In this document: positions 43,648 through 53,118 of the stretch, in pieces
Layout of the letters: every line of letters begins with the position of its first letter
Position numbering within the stretch: the first letter of the stretch is position 1
Assembly (NCBI RefSeq): GCF_026248685.1
Contig: NZ_CP111041.1
Location: 62,001 to 126,000 of the forward strand
Direction of reading: 5' to 3'
Source of the DNA: Haladaptatus caseinilyticus
Lineage (GTDB): Archaea; Halobacteriota; Halobacteria; Halobacteriales; Haladaptataceae
DNA: 64,000 bases
The notes under the pieces: generated by a model
Databases searched by the model: none
What the model was told of the DNA's origin: nothing
Seen by the model: the letters and a program-made list of their open reading frames with translations, nothing else
Position numbers and translations under genes: made by a program

Positions 43648-45549
43648 GTGGTTATACATGTGTCTCTAGCACAAGCTGGGGGTATTCCACCTGTTACAAC
43701 TGGTATGCTTGTCGTATTCGGGATTGTCGCGTTAGCACTCTTTCTTTTCGTGACAGAATTATTGCCGATGGATGTCACTGCGATTCTCATAATGGTGCTC
43801 CTTATGTTCCTGAATCCTTGGACCCAAGTTTCCATCGCTGAAGGGATTTCGGGTTTTTCAAGCACTGCAACTGTCGCCGTGCTCGCGATGCTCATCCTCT
43901 CGACAGGGATTAGTCAAACAGGACTCGTTCAGATTATTGGAAAAAAGATGGCCGCCTTTGCAGGCAATGATCAGCTGAAACAACTTGTTGCAACTATCGG
44001 CGTCACTGGTCCTGTCTCTGGATTCATTAACAACACTCCAGTGGTTGCTATCCTCGTTCCGGTCATCTCCGATCTCGCCCACGAGGGAAATACCTCTCCC
44101 TCGAAACTCCTTATTCCTCTCTCGTATGCCTCGATGTTCGGTGGAATGCTCACTCTCGTTGGAACCTCAACAAACTTACTCGCATCCAGCGTTTCTGAAC
44201 GGTTGATTGGGCAGCCATTCTCGATGTTTACCTTCACTGGACTGGGAGTCATCGTACTTCTAACGGGCACTATCTATTTGCTGACTATCGGCCACAAACT
44301 CATCCCGGAACGCGTTCCTGCACGTGAAGACTACATTGAGGAATACGATCTACAGGGCTATGTGTTCGAAGTCGTCGTCCGGGACGAGTCCCCTATCGTC
44401 GGGAACACTGTTCAAACCGCGATCGATGAATCACAATTCGATACGGATATCGTCCAACTCACCCGCGACGATGAACAGTATTTCGAAGGTATCGCCAGCA
44501 AACGGATTCGTGCGGGAGATATTCTGACTGTTCGTACTGACCGTGGAACGCTCAATGTCCTTCGTGAGCAAGAAGGTCTCGACCTTGTTGGGACACAATA
44601 CTCCGATTCGGCACTCGACCCGCCAGAGGAAGAAACACAGACACTCGTCGAGATTGTCATTCAGTCTGGCTCCTCATTACTCGGTGAGACGATTGCGACC
44701 TCGGCCTTTCGTGAGCGATACGACGCAAGCGTCCTCGCGTTCCGATCCGGCGGGAAAACAATACGGAGCCGGCTCAACGATCTCCCACTGCGGGTCGGTG
44801 ATACACTTCTTGTCCAAGCCCCGAATGACAGTATCGACCGGTTGAGTCGCAATCCCGAATTTATCGTCGCCCACGAATCCGAATCGCCGGATTATCGAAC
44901 GGAAAAGATCCCGTGGGCACTCGGGATTATCATCGCTGTTGTCGGTCTTGTCGGGATGCCATGGAGTACTCTCGCGAACGTAACCGATGTTGAGATGTTT
45001 GCAGGTGTCGAATTCAACATCGTCCAAACAGCACTTGCGGGTGTCGTGTTGATGGTAGTCACTGATGTGATCAAACCTGGTGAGATATACGAAGGCGTCG
45101 ATTGGAGTGTTATCTTCCTACTAGCGGGTGTTATTCCACTTGGTGTTGCCTTAGAGCAAACGGGTGCAGCAAACCTCCTCGGTTCGCTTGTGGCTGCAAC
45201 CGCAGATTTTCTCCCACTTATCGGTGTTCTGTGGGTATTCTACATCGCAACGGGGCTCATTACGAGTATCATCAGCAACAATGCGAGCGTCGTCTTGATG
45301 ATTCCCGTCGCTGTCGAAGCGGCCACGGATATCGGTGCCAACCCGTTTGCATTCGTGCTGGCAGTGACGTTTGCTGCCTCGACAGCCTTCATTACACCTG
45401 TGGGCTATCAAACAAACCTGTTTGTGTATGGCCCTGGAGGGTACAAATTCACGGATTATGCCAGAGTTGGTGCACCGCTTCAGCTGCTTCTTTCCGTCGT
45501 AACCATCCTTGGAATTGCCTTCTTCTGGGGAATTAGTGCACCAGTATGA
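43648..45549 (+). CDS. SLC13/DASS-type permease with two TrkA-C domains
   Basis: The 633-residue protein has two membrane halves (about 20-215 and 430-630) flanking two RCK/TrkA-C domains (about 225-300 and 320-395). Transport-motif hairpins are visible as SGFINNTPVVAILVP with TLVGTSTNLLAS, and as ISNNASVVLMIPVA with TPVGYQTNLFVYGPGGY. Similar haloarchaeal proteins are annotated as sodium:sulfate or carboxylate symporters. The TrkA-C parts probably sense a ligand. The start is a GTG at 43648 or 43660. Confidence 0.9.
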   Translation: MVIHVSLAQAGGIPPVTTGMLVVFGIVALALFLFVTELLPMDVTAILIMVLLMFLNPWTQVSIAEGISGFSSTATVAVLAMLILSTGISQTGLVQIIGKKMAAFAGNDQLKQLVATIGVTGPVSGFINNTPVVAILVPVISDLAHEGNTSPSKLLIPLSYASMFGGMLTLVGTSTNLLASSVSERLIGQPFSMFTFTGLGVIVLLTGTIYLLTIGHKLIPERVPAREDYIEEYDLQGYVFEVVVRDESPIVGNTVQTAIDESQFDTDIVQLTRDDEQYFEGIASKRIRAGDILTVRTDRGTLNVLREQEGLDLVGTQYSDSALDPPEEETQTLVEIVIQSGSSLLGETIATSAFRERYDASVLAFRSGGKTIRSRLNDLPLRVGDTLLVQAPNDSIDRLSRNPEFIVAHESESPDYRTEKIPWALGIIIAVVGLVGMPWSTLANVTDVEMFAGVEFNIVQTALAGVVLMVVTDVIKPGEIYEGVDWSVIFLLAGVIPLGVALEQTGAANLLGSLVAATADFLPLIGVLWVFYIATGLITSIISNNASVVLMIPVAVEAATDIGANPFAFVLAVTFAASTAFITPVGYQTNLFVYGPGGYKFTDYARVGAPLQLLLSVVTILGIAFFWGISAPV

Positions 45550-45615
45550 ACTACTCTTCCATGTTCGAACCTGCATGAAGGGAGTGAGCGATTGCTTCCA
45601 ACTACAATAGATCTG

Positions 45616-46545
45616 TTATTCGAGATCCATCGAATCGATCTGTTCGGGATATCGGTTGCGAATTGTTACTTCGGTTACCTGTGCAACTGAAGCGACCGCA
45701 TCCTGTGTTTCTTTCTCATTACATAGCAGTGATGCAGCGTAAATCGCCGCCGCCGCATATCCTGTGGGTGACTTTCCTGAAAGCAGGCCCTTTGCTATCG
45801 AGGCATCAAGAATCTCGTTCGTTTTCGCTTCAACAGCATCACTGCTCCCGAGTTCTGAACAAAATCGAGGGACGTACTGCTTCGGATCAACTGGTTTGAT
45901 CTCGAGTCCAAGTTCCCGCCTGAGATACGTATATGAGCGACCGATCTCCTTTCGTCCCACACGAGACACACCCGAAACCTCCTCCAAACTGCGAGGAATA
46001 TTCTCGCTGCGACACGCCGCATACAGACAACTCGTTGCGACGCCTTCGATCGATCGCCCTTGAATCAGGTCTTCTTCTAAGGCACGGCGATACAGCACAC
46101 AGGCAATCTCGCGAACCGAACGCGGAATACCGAGTGCACTCGACATTCGATCAATCTCGCTCAGGGCGAATTGGAGGTTGCGCTCGCCCGCGTCCTTCGT
46201 GCGAATCCGAGTTTGCCACTGGCGTAGCCGATGCATCTGAATCCGTTTCCTCTCAGAGAGCGAGTGACCGGATGCATCCGTGTTTTTCCAATCGATGGTT
46301 GTGGTGAGACCTTTATCGTGTATGGTTTGGGTGAGTGGTGCACCGACTCGGGACTTGTTCTGCTGCTCTCGATGTGTGTATGCTCGCCACTCTGGCCCCC
46401 GGTCGATCGACTTTTCTTCGATAATCAAACCACAATTCTCACAGACGATTTCACTGCCATCTGCGCTCGTACGAAGCGTGTTAGATTCACACTCGGGACA
46501 GTCTTGTACGCCCTCTCGTTCATCTGTACTCCGTTCCGTCGTCAT
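45616..46545 (-). CDS. tfb: Transcription initiation factor IIB (TFB)
   Basis: About 309 residues with the full TFB layout. The N-terminal zinc ribbon is DCPECESNTL and IVCENCGLIIEE. The B-finger/linker follows (GPEWRAYTHREQQNKSRVGA), then two cyclin repeats (about 115-205 and 210-300) with IEGVATSCLYAACRSENIPRS shortened to its core SIEGVATSCLYAACR, and PTGYAAAAIYAASLL. Haloarchaea encode many TFBs that direct different promoter sets, so this may be an accessory factor. I favour the ATG at 46545; 46578 is also possible. Two palindromes lie upstream at 46661-46697. Confidence 0.93.
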   Translation of the reverse strand: MTTERSTDEREGVQDCPECESNTLRTSADGSEIVCENCGLIIEEKSIDRGPEWRAYTHREQQNKSRVGAPLTQTIHDKGLTTTIDWKNTDASGHSLSERKRIQMHRLRQWQTRIRTKDAGERNLQFALSEIDRMSSALGIPRSVREIACVLYRRALEEDLIQGRSIEGVATSCLYAACRSENIPRSLEEVSGVSRVGRKEIGRSYTYLRRELGLEIKPVDPKQYVPRFCSELGSSDAVEAKTNEILDASIAKGLLSGKSPTGYAAAAIYAASLLCNEKETQDAVASVAQVTEVTIRNRYPEQIDSMDLE

Positions 46546-46660
46546 ATCGCGCTCATTCCGACGGCTGGGGCGTAACATATCTTTATTTATATACTGTTGC
46601 TACGCGGTTAAGCTCTCTGTATGATTACTAGCTGTCCTTTCGTGGGGAAGTTCTGCTCTC

Positions 46661-46697
46661 AGAGCATAGTACGTATGCTCTCGCGACATAGGTCGCG
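46661..46697. promoter_or_regulatory. Two adjacent palindromes upstream of tfb
   Basis: AGAGCATA (46661-46668) pairs with TATGCTCT (46674-46681), and CGCGAC (46682-46687) pairs with GTCGCG (46692-46697). They abut each other about 120-150 bp upstream of the TFB start. They are possible operators or the remains of a small mobile element. Confidence 0.4.
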
Positions 46698-46778
46698 TGA
46701 ATCGGCTATTGTGGAGAAATTAGAGGAGTATACCGAGTCCAGTTTGGCATCCATCGCTCTGGTGACGATCCTATTTGA

Positions 46779-47006
46779 CTATCGTGGGGAGAGCATCAGA
46801 CGTTTCGTTCTGATTTCTCGCTGTCGCTGTTTCTTCATGTAGTATTCCCAGAGGCGGAGATACGTAACGGACTCTCGGAGTTCGATGTCGATTGAACCGA
46901 GCATTTCGTGCTGAGGTTCACCATAGAACTGTTGTTCGTTTAGTGGAGTCGATTGAAACTCATGTTGTGGTTTCCCATCCCGCCAGGAATCGATTGTATC
47001 GGTCAT
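46779..47006 (-). CDS. Small hypothetical protein
   Basis: A 75-residue product: MTDTIDSWRDGKPQHEFQ, MLGSIDIELRESVTYLRLWE and a basic tail (KKQRQREIRTKRL). It has no membrane segment or known motif. The helical, strongly charged composition is protein-like, but I cannot confirm it. It may instead start at 47030. Confidence 0.4.
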   Translation of the reverse strand: MTDTIDSWRDGKPQHEFQSTPLNEQQFYGEPQHEMLGSIDIELRESVTYLRLWEYYMKKQRQREIRTKRLMLSPR

Positions 47007-47401
47007 TTGTGTTCCTTTCTGTTGGGACAACCACTGTTGGTTCCAGTCTTAAGCGGCAGTACTCATCCTTATATCTTAGTACGTGCTCCAGCACGATGAA
47101 TTATGTTACCTCTATCTCGGGAGAATTTACCAAAACCATAAGGTCACGAATCACCCGCTTACTGGGACGTTCAGCTCACTTTGGCACCCTGCACGTCCGA
47201 TTTCGAATAGAAGTACAATGAGCAACTCCATTCCGGTAGTCCAGGTATCACCGACTCCGCTTGTCGGAAGATCCTGGTGATCAGCTTTTGCTCATCACTT
47301 GGCATTTCAACGAAGGAACAATACCCTCGTTTCCATGTAAGATATTCCATCCCCGTGACCGGAAGCGAACTCTTATGCCCGCAGAAAAACTATTTACTTA
47401 A

Positions 47402-47803
47402 ATGGACGATGTCTTTGTCGGGAATCTCATGTCTTCACCGGTGTACACTGTAAGTAACGACACGTCACTCCAGAACGCTGGCGAGACAATGCGCGAACAC
47501 GAGATTGGATCGATAATCGCCGTTGGTGATGACGATCATCTCGAAGGAATCATCACTGCAACTGATTTCATTCATGTTGTCGCAGAAGGTGCGCCTGATC
47601 CGAATGCGACTGTTGCCACAGTTATGAGTACAGACGTCATCACAACTACGGCAAGTGAATCGGTTCAAACTGCGGCGGACATAATGATTGAACATGGCTT
47701 TGACCATCTCCCAGTCGTCGACGGAGAGGCGGTCATCGGTGTTATCACGACGACTGACCTCACGGCATATCTTTCGACTACAGAGGATCCGAGCCCATCA
47801 TAA
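47402..47803 (+). CDS. Two-CBS-domain protein
   Basis: The 133-residue protein is a tandem CBS pair: MSSPVYTVSNDTSLQNAGE and IGSIIAVGDDDHLEGIITAT, then MSTDVITTTASESVQTAAD and FDHLPVVDGEAVIGVITTTD. Such Bateman modules bind adenine nucleotides and regulate partners. It has no fused effector domain. AAACTATTTACTTAA immediately before the ATG is AT-rich and may be the promoter of a leaderless transcript. Confidence 0.92.
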   Translation: MDDVFVGNLMSSPVYTVSNDTSLQNAGETMREHEIGSIIAVGDDDHLEGIITATDFIHVVAEGAPDPNATVATVMSTDVITTTASESVQTAADIMIEHGFDHLPVVDGEAVIGVITTTDLTAYLSTTEDPSPS

Positions 47804-47943
47804 GAGGCATATGTCGTTGAAACCCAGTGGGAAGTTGGCGAACAGTAGCGTTCCACACGATGGCAAACAGAAGTCGGTATTCTAACGATGTCGTTCAGAT
47901 CAATGAGTGATGGTGTTAGGATCGAAAACAGCACAATGGCTAT

Positions 47944-48183
47944 TCAGTCCTCGAACGTTTCGTCGTGTTGATGGTAGTGGATAGTCAGCGTACCTGGGGT
48001 AGGATGTCTGGTTGCGTCGCGGATGGCTTCGAACGTTTCGAGTATTTCAGTCGACTTGTCTTCGTCTCCATATATTTCTCGTGTTTCTTCACGTAAGGCG
48101 TCATAAATTCGTTCCGCAAGGCGCCTGATTGCTTCTGCGTCGGATTTTGATTTGATTTCAAAGACGGCCTCGTAATGCGACAT
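47944..48183 (-). CDS. Conserved-looking hypothetical protein
   Basis: The 79-residue product starts MSHYEAVFEIKSKSDAEAIR and continues as two helices and strands (LAERIYDALREETREIYGD, TLTIHYHQHDETFED). An alpha-beta sandwich is likely. The ATG at 48183 is preferred over 48225, which would add a Gly-rich stretch. Family unknown. Confidence 0.6.
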   Translation of the reverse strand: MSHYEAVFEIKSKSDAEAIRRLAERIYDALREETREIYGDEDKSTEILETFEAIRDATRHPTPGTLTIHYHQHDETFED

Positions 48184-48328
48184 ATGACTAGTTGGTGTTC
48201 CAACGACAAAACCCATCCCCTCCAAACGCCGACAAGGAGCGTTTTCTCTGAGTATTGCCTTCCCAGAAAAACGGAGACATCAGAAACGCTATACAAACGT
48301 TGATTGGTGTGCCACTCCCCTAGATTGC

Positions 48329-48757
48329 ATGGCCGAATTTCCAGACGAAAGACAGCTCGTACTGCGAGTGCGTTCCCAGTTGGAACAATGGACGAACAAT
48401 GCCCGGATACGAGCATACAGTGAATTGTTCGAAGGCGATGATCCACTCCTTACTCCCGAAGAAATACAACGGCTTGATGCGCTCGATTCTGTAATGGAAC
48501 GGAACGGTGGCGATGGCGTGTGGGGCACCGATCAGTACGGAATCCACACGGCGGGAACCACGACTTCGGACAGTTCGATCGGAATCGTCTGCGTGTATCA
48601 CCCGCAAATCACCCAAGATTCTGTCCTTCAGGGAGATGACGGTATCGATGACGAGACCGAGGAGAAATTCAACGCAGCACTCTGGCAATATAGCGAACGC
48701 GTTGCGACACTCATCGAAGAACGGCTTGACGAGTTCATCCGCCAAACACAGAGTTAG
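48329..48757 (+). CDS. Conserved haloarchaeal protein of unknown function
   Basis: The 142-residue acidic protein has the pattern MAEFPDERQLVLRVRSQLEQ, LLTPEEIQRLDALDSVM and IGIVCVYHPQITQDSVLQ, and a C-terminal helix. I recall similar haloarchaeal proteins annotated only as a domain of unknown function (possibly DUF7539; not verified). No catalytic motif is visible. It is monocistronic. Confidence 0.75.
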   Translation: MAEFPDERQLVLRVRSQLEQWTNNARIRAYSELFEGDDPLLTPEEIQRLDALDSVMERNGGDGVWGTDQYGIHTAGTTTSDSSIGIVCVYHPQITQDSVLQGDDGIDDETEEKFNAALWQYSERVATLIEERLDEFIRQTQS

Positions 48758-48974
48758 CGCTGGGTTTAATTCCGTTTCCTGAAATTGGTCGGTTCATCGA
48801 CAGCTGACATGGTCCTCCTAGCCAATACCGCCACAACCAAGACGAGAAACGACGACAATCAGTACGACACCGCCTGTCCTTCCGAGGAACTGGCCACCAA
48901 GTTCAGCCCCGCTTGCTAGCAAGCGAATCGTACCCCCCGGAACGGTTGCCCCCGTGTACTGAAAGTCAAGACCG

Positions 48975-50162
48975 TTACCCGCCGAGCCACCAGCCGTAGA
49001 GTTGCGCTTGTTCCTCTGTGTCCGGATGGTTCTTCGACTGGCCGTAGGTTTTGCCCTTGAGAAGCTGGCGTTCGACCGCGTTCGCGGCGAGACGAAGTGC
49101 ATGCGTAGCGCCGTAGCCCTCCCCTTTGGCGGTGAAGTAACCACGGTCAGTGACTAGTCGAATCCGTGCCAACACCAGTGGCACTCCTCGGCTCCTTTCT
49201 TTGTGCTCGTGCAGTTCGATACTGGCCTTGATCACGCTCATCTCACCATACTTCGAGGTCACGCTGTCGATCAACGCAGAAACGTCATCGTAGTCCATCC
49301 CATCGAGTAACTCGAGACCGAACACCTGCACGGGACGTCGTTCTTCTTGCTCCCAGGTGAGTGCCTCGATGACGTCCGTCTTTGTGATGATTCCGATCGG
49401 TTCGTCCGTCTTGTTAGCCGTGACGACAAGTGAGGAAATCTCCCGATCGAACATCGTTTCGACTACCGCATCGAGCGGTGTGTCTCGCTGAACCGTCGCA
49501 GCTACATCGGACATCAGGTTCCGCACTGGCAGATCGAGCATCCGGTCGGAAGTACCATCCCGTTCACCAAACCCGCCGCGGCCACTAAATTCGTCTGACG
49601 AGCCACCCTGGCTCTTGTTCCCGCCGCGTGTCGTAAATTCGATGACATCGTACAAGCTCAATATGCCTACGAGCTCGTCATTGTCGATGATTGGAAGGTG
49701 TGCGATACGTGCTTCCCGAAGGGTGTTGAGGGCTTTCCCCATCGTGGTCATCGGGGTCGCACTGATCAGCGTTGTCGTGTATGCATCGTCAACGGTCACC
49801 GCGTCGAGAAACGGGCTCACGGCCTCCAAGACGGCATCTGCGGTCACCACACCAACGACGCGGTCTTTGTCCAGCACTGGGAGCGTCTTGGCGTTACTCC
49901 CGATCATGAGTCGTGCGACTTCACGGACATTCTCGGTTCGGTCGACGGTTGGGACGTGTTGCACACGTGAGCCAACCTTCGCCGAGGGCTGATTGGACGA
50001 CGAGGCCAGTTGTCGGCGGCTGACGACGCCATGATACTCCTCGCCGTCCGTAACGACGACGGCGTCGAGTTCTTGATTCTCGAACGCACCAGCGACCTTC
50101 GAAAGGGGTGCACCGATATCGAACTCGGTGAACTGTGTTGAAACTATCTCAGAAATGTCCAT
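48975..50162 (-). CDS. Four-CBS protein with ribosome-hibernation-factor-like tail
   Basis: The 395-residue protein has four CBS motifs (about 1-60, 65-120, 125-180 and 215-275), seen as LDAVVVTDGEEYHGVVS, KTLPVLDKDRVVGVVTAD, IAHLPIIDNDELVGILSLYD and ISSLVVTANKTDEPIGIITK. A Gly/Ser linker separates the third and fourth. The C-terminal domain (about 295-375; GEMSVIKASIELHEHK, HALRLAANAVERQLLKG) resembles the sigma-54 modulation/HPF fold that binds ribosomes. Adenylate sensing coupled to translation is a plausible role. Confidence 0.88.
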   Translation of the reverse strand: MDISEIVSTQFTEFDIGAPLSKVAGAFENQELDAVVVTDGEEYHGVVSRRQLASSSNQPSAKVGSRVQHVPTVDRTENVREVARLMIGSNAKTLPVLDKDRVVGVVTADAVLEAVSPFLDAVTVDDAYTTTLISATPMTTMGKALNTLREARIAHLPIIDNDELVGILSLYDVIEFTTRGGNKSQGGSSDEFSGRGGFGERDGTSDRMLDLPVRNLMSDVAATVQRDTPLDAVVETMFDREISSLVVTANKTDEPIGIITKTDVIEALTWEQEERRPVQVFGLELLDGMDYDDVSALIDSVTSKYGEMSVIKASIELHEHKERSRGVPLVLARIRLVTDRGYFTAKGEGYGATHALRLAANAVERQLLKGKTYGQSKNHPDTEEQAQLYGWWLGG

Positions 50163-50311
50163 TGTGTACTCACTATTAAGAGGGTTCGAGGACGGTTATG
50201 CTTGCTTCACTTTTTGGTGACACGATGCCGCTGATTTGTGGTGGGTCCCATTTGGATGTGAGGAGACGTATCGTTACCATCGTCACGACGGTACAGATCG
50301 TCCGTGGGTGA

Positions 50312-50818
50312 TCAGTCGTCGTAATCCGAACAGACGCATTCGTGCCGTAACGATGCAAATTTACGAAGATATCGATGGAGGTCCTCTGCCAATTGAAGCA
50401 TCGCATCAGCCTGTTCTGCACTGGCAACCGTTTCTCGATAGTAAACCTCTGCTCGATTTTGCTGCCACAGTTGTATCAGTCGGGCTGCAAATGACTCGCT
50501 GAAGAGGTTCACTTCTGCGCCACGTTGGTACACTGCTGTATGTTCGTGCCGAAGATCCTCGCCTGCCGCCTGTCCTTGATGGAAAAGATAGAACTGGATA
50601 CTCCGTTCGATAGCAACGAAGGATGCTTCGATCACGACAGTATAGTAGCCGTTTTGCGACCGAAGCGTTCGTGCGGCTTCGAGCAACCGGCAGGCTTTCC
50701 GGAGTTGGACGAGCGCTTCATCAGACACATCCAAATCCGTTTCACTCGATTGGCCGCGTGTATCCTGAAAGGCTTGCTCCGCTGTATTGAGGGCGTCTTC
50801 AACGTAACTATCGTCCAT
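50312..50818 (-). CDS. HEPN-domain protein, probable toxin of an MNT-HEPN pair
   Basis: The 168-residue all-helical protein has a HEPN-type core (LRKACRLLEAARTLRSQNGY, VVIEASFVAIERSIQFYLF) and an R-x6-H stretch, RKFASLRH, near the C-terminus. HEPN proteins paired with minimal nucleotidyltransferases act as RNases or growth inhibitors. Its ATG at 50818 lies 11 bases inside the upstream MNT gene, so translation is coupled. The Arg-His motif is not the strict R-x4-H-x-Y version, so activity is uncertain. Confidence 0.8.
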   Translation of the reverse strand: MDDSYVEDALNTAEQAFQDTRGQSSETDLDVSDEALVQLRKACRLLEAARTLRSQNGYYTVVIEASFVAIERSIQFYLFHQGQAAGEDLRHEHTAVYQRGAEVNLFSESFAARLIQLWQQNRAEVYYRETVASAEQADAMLQLAEDLHRYLRKFASLRHECVCSDYDD

Positions 50819-51488
50819 TCGTGAGTACCTCCGATTTGAGCTGTTGCAGTGACTCGGAATCGACAAGCGTGAGTCCAGTTGTGAAGATTTCGCGTAATCG
50901 ATCTCCATATCGCTGGGCAGTGGTTGTGGACTCGACGAGGACTTGGAATTTAAATCGGTCACCATCAAAGCGCTCGTCACTGAGTTCTGAGGCTATTTCG
51001 TGAGCTGTCTGTTGGGCGAGTGCTTGCTCATCATCAACGAGAACGAAGCAGTCGATATCACTCCGTCGATCAGCTTTGCCCCGAGCGACACTGCCGAATA
51101 GGACGATCCCGTGGACGGTGGAAAGTTCCTCGGTTACTCGGTCGACAAGCGTTCGGACAGGGTCACGGAACTCTGCTTGGGGAATCTCGAGGATTGGGTC
51201 ATCCGGATGTGAAAGCCGTTCACGATTGATTTGAACGAGTTTCCGGTTTCCGTCGTACGAGGTCGTAACGAGATGTGTTGCTTCGAGCAAGTCAACGGCA
51301 TCAGTAACACTGCTTGCGCTGTGCTCTGTGACTCGCCGGAGATCCCGAATACTGAGCGCAGTGTGTGGGCTTGCGGCGAGAAGATTGAGGATGTCGCTGG
51401 TTGCTGCATGCCGAAAGAGTCTGCCCTCCGGGACTGGAAGCGGCAGTTTGATCGACTTTCCCGTCTGTCGGTCGCTCTTAGCTACCAT
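50808..51488 (-). CDS. HTH-MNT nucleotidyltransferase, probable antitoxin
   Basis: The 226-residue protein has an N-terminal winged helix (about 30-85: LNLLAASPHTALSIRDLRRV, SASSVTDAVDLLEATHLV) and a minimal nucleotidyltransferase domain with GSVARGKADRRSDIDCFVLV, the complete GSxxRGxxxxxSDIDxxV catalytic motif. MNT antitoxins can AMPylate their HEPN partners; the winged helix probably adds autoregulation. The ATG at 51488 sits between two copies of a 10-bp direct repeat. Confidence 0.87.
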   Translation of the reverse strand: MVAKSDRQTGKSIKLPLPVPEGRLFRHAATSDILNLLAASPHTALSIRDLRRVTEHSASSVTDAVDLLEATHLVTTSYDGNRKLVQINRERLSHPDDPILEIPQAEFRDPVRTLVDRVTEELSTVHGIVLFGSVARGKADRRSDIDCFVLVDDEQALAQQTAHEIASELSDERFDGDRFKFQVLVESTTTAQRYGDRLREIFTTGLTLVDSESLQQLKSEVLTNGR

Positions 51489-51499
51489 GGTCGCTCTTA
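51471..51499. promoter_or_regulatory. 10-bp direct repeats at the MNT start codon
   Basis: GTCGCTCTTA occurs at 51471-51480 and 51490-51499 (TAAGAGCGAC on the coding strand), flanking the ATG. The 19-base spacing, about two helical turns, is suitable for binding of the winged-helix antitoxin. Confidence 0.45.
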
Positions 51500-51584
51500 A
51501 CGACCAAAACACATGTAATTTTCCATCGGGCTGGCTCCGACACGCACTCACGCCGTCCTCGACTATCGCTATTGGGAGTAGTCG

Positions 51585-51768
51585 ATTATACCGTTGTAAT
51601 AGAGGGGGATCGCGAGAGCGACCCCCTCCGTTTCGCAGAAATAGACGCACTTCACCGTACCCAACCCATTACTACCACCGTGTGTCACCGGCAAGGCGGT
51701 GTGAATCTCGGGTGGTGGTGTGGTTCGAGAGGGGGTTCACAGAACCCCCGTGATTACAACGCTATAAT
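51585..51768. mobile_element. MITE-like inverted-repeat element
   Basis: Terminal inverted repeats ATTATACCGTTGTAAT (51585-51600) and ATTACAACGCTATAAT (51753-51768) match at 15 of 16 positions. Just inside each end is a GC hairpin (GGGGG/CCCCC at 51603-51627 and 51731-51749). The 184-bp element has no coding capacity. The right end contains the stop codon of the minus-strand gene fragment that follows, so insertion may have created or replaced that gene's terminus. Confidence 0.6.
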
Positions 51769-51965
51769 TAGCGGCCTCCGTTTCCTCCCGCGTTCGCTTC
51801 GTGGGCGCGCATCCACCCCGCCAAATCAGGATGCCCGAACGTGATTTCGATGTGATGGCCACCGACGCCCATCGCATCGTCCACCGACAACGTTCGTGAC
51901 TCCTTGTAGCTCACACCGGGGACGCGTTCGGCCATCTCCACCATGACGCGATAGCCGTCGTTTTG
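51768..51965 (-). pseudogene. C-terminal fragment of an unidentified gene
   Basis: A clean minus-strand reading frame of about 65 codons has no start: NDGYRVMVEMAERVPGVSYK, then SVDDAMGVGGHHIEITFGHP and DLAGWMRAHE, ending in a Gly-rich tail at 51768. Codon use is coding-like. Sequence upstream of 51965 shows no continuation. I do not recognise the family. It is a truncated gene next to the inverted-repeat element. Confidence 0.5.
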
Positions 51966-52028
51966 TTATTGGATAACGGTACTCCTTATCGGATCCAAGC
52001 ACGTTGCAATCTATCGCACTGTTGTAAA

Positions 52029-52800
52029 CTACTCTGGCACTGAACGAGGTACATATTCTGGCCCGGCACAAACGGTGAGTTTCTGTGGACGAATCTGCAA
52101 TGCGAGATGCTCGTGGGTGCTCAGTTCACTATCAAGACTCAATTCAATCGGCTCATCGTGGAGGCTATCGATCTCTAATCGCTTTACCTGCATATGGTGA
52201 ACGTGATCGGTGTCCTGGCCCAGTAGTCGGTGGGAGGCTGCGTCGGCGACGATGTCACTCGTCGACATCTCCTCGACAATGACGACATCGAAGAGCCCCA
52301 CCCTCGACGTTCGCCTGTCCTCCTTGATTGACGAACCGGCGGACGTTTTCAATGAGCGCACACAGGGCCTCTCCGGTTCACGTTATCTCTTTGCCTTTCG
52401 GGACTGCCGAGAGTTCGATGTTGAGTCCGTCGAATCTCATCACTTCTTGAACACCTGCAATGACTAATGCGAGTGAACCGAATTGCTCTTTCAACTCGCC
52501 CCACGTGCCGACGTCGATACACCGCCTCGCTCCTGATTTGAGTACATCGAAGCCCTGCTCGACCGTCGTAATCCCGAGATTCGTCCTAGCAACCTTTTCC
52601 GTGCCCGTCAGAATCACGCCGAGCGTTACCGCGTCAAGTCCGCTCGCTTGGACGAGCCTTTGGATCACTTCGTGCACGTTCCATTGCCGCCAGCAACAGC
52701 TAACACGTCCACACCGTCTGCATCGGCTTCTGCGTGAGCGTGATAGCATGTCCCTCGCACTCGATCTCATAGATCGTGTACCACTGGCAGTCAGTCATTC
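52029..52800 (-). pseudogene. Diacylglycerol-kinase-like lipid kinase, decayed
   Basis: The catalytic domain of a YegS/DAGK-type kinase runs through several frames. It begins with YEIECEGHAITLT and ADADGVDVLAVAGGNGT (nucleotide loop GGxGT), then HEVIQRLVQASGLDAV and GVILTGTEKVARTNLGITTV. It continues as FGSLALVIAGVQEVMRFDG, and after another shift LFDVVIVEEMSTSDIVADAA and the C-terminal strand region to 52029. At least three frameshifts and an internal deletion (after RCIDVGTWGE) are present. The N-terminus is lost near 52820. The intact family phosphorylates lipids. Confidence 0.75.
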
Positions 52801-53118
52801 GTGCATTATTCACTCGAGACCAGGCGTGTCCAGGTCTGTTTAGTGCAACATGTGGGTGTATGAGTCACCGTATTATTGTGAGCAACTTCGATTGAATATT
52901 TGGTGTATAACAGTGGATGTTTCCCAAAATCTCTGGTTGACCCTCTGCACGCCCACTATAGTAGCTGAGACTGTCGAATTGGCGATGCAGAGTTCAGGCG
53001 TAACTATCTTGTTACCCATATCCTCTTTGTTCATTTCAACGTACAATTCTCAGTTAATTTCCATACAGAGCGTCTATATACAATGTTCCCAAACTATCCT
53101 GGCGAGAGAGACACACGC
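52801..53118. other. Gene-free stretch
   Basis: No gene recognised. It includes TCTGTTTAGTGCAACA (52835-52850), which recurs elsewhere, and AT-rich sequence leading to the HalOD1 gene. Confidence 0.35.

Noticed and set aside
48818-49144. Minus-strand frame after the four-CBS gene
   Set aside because: It mostly overlaps the CBS gene in another frame; only the last part is hydrophobic and no start fits.
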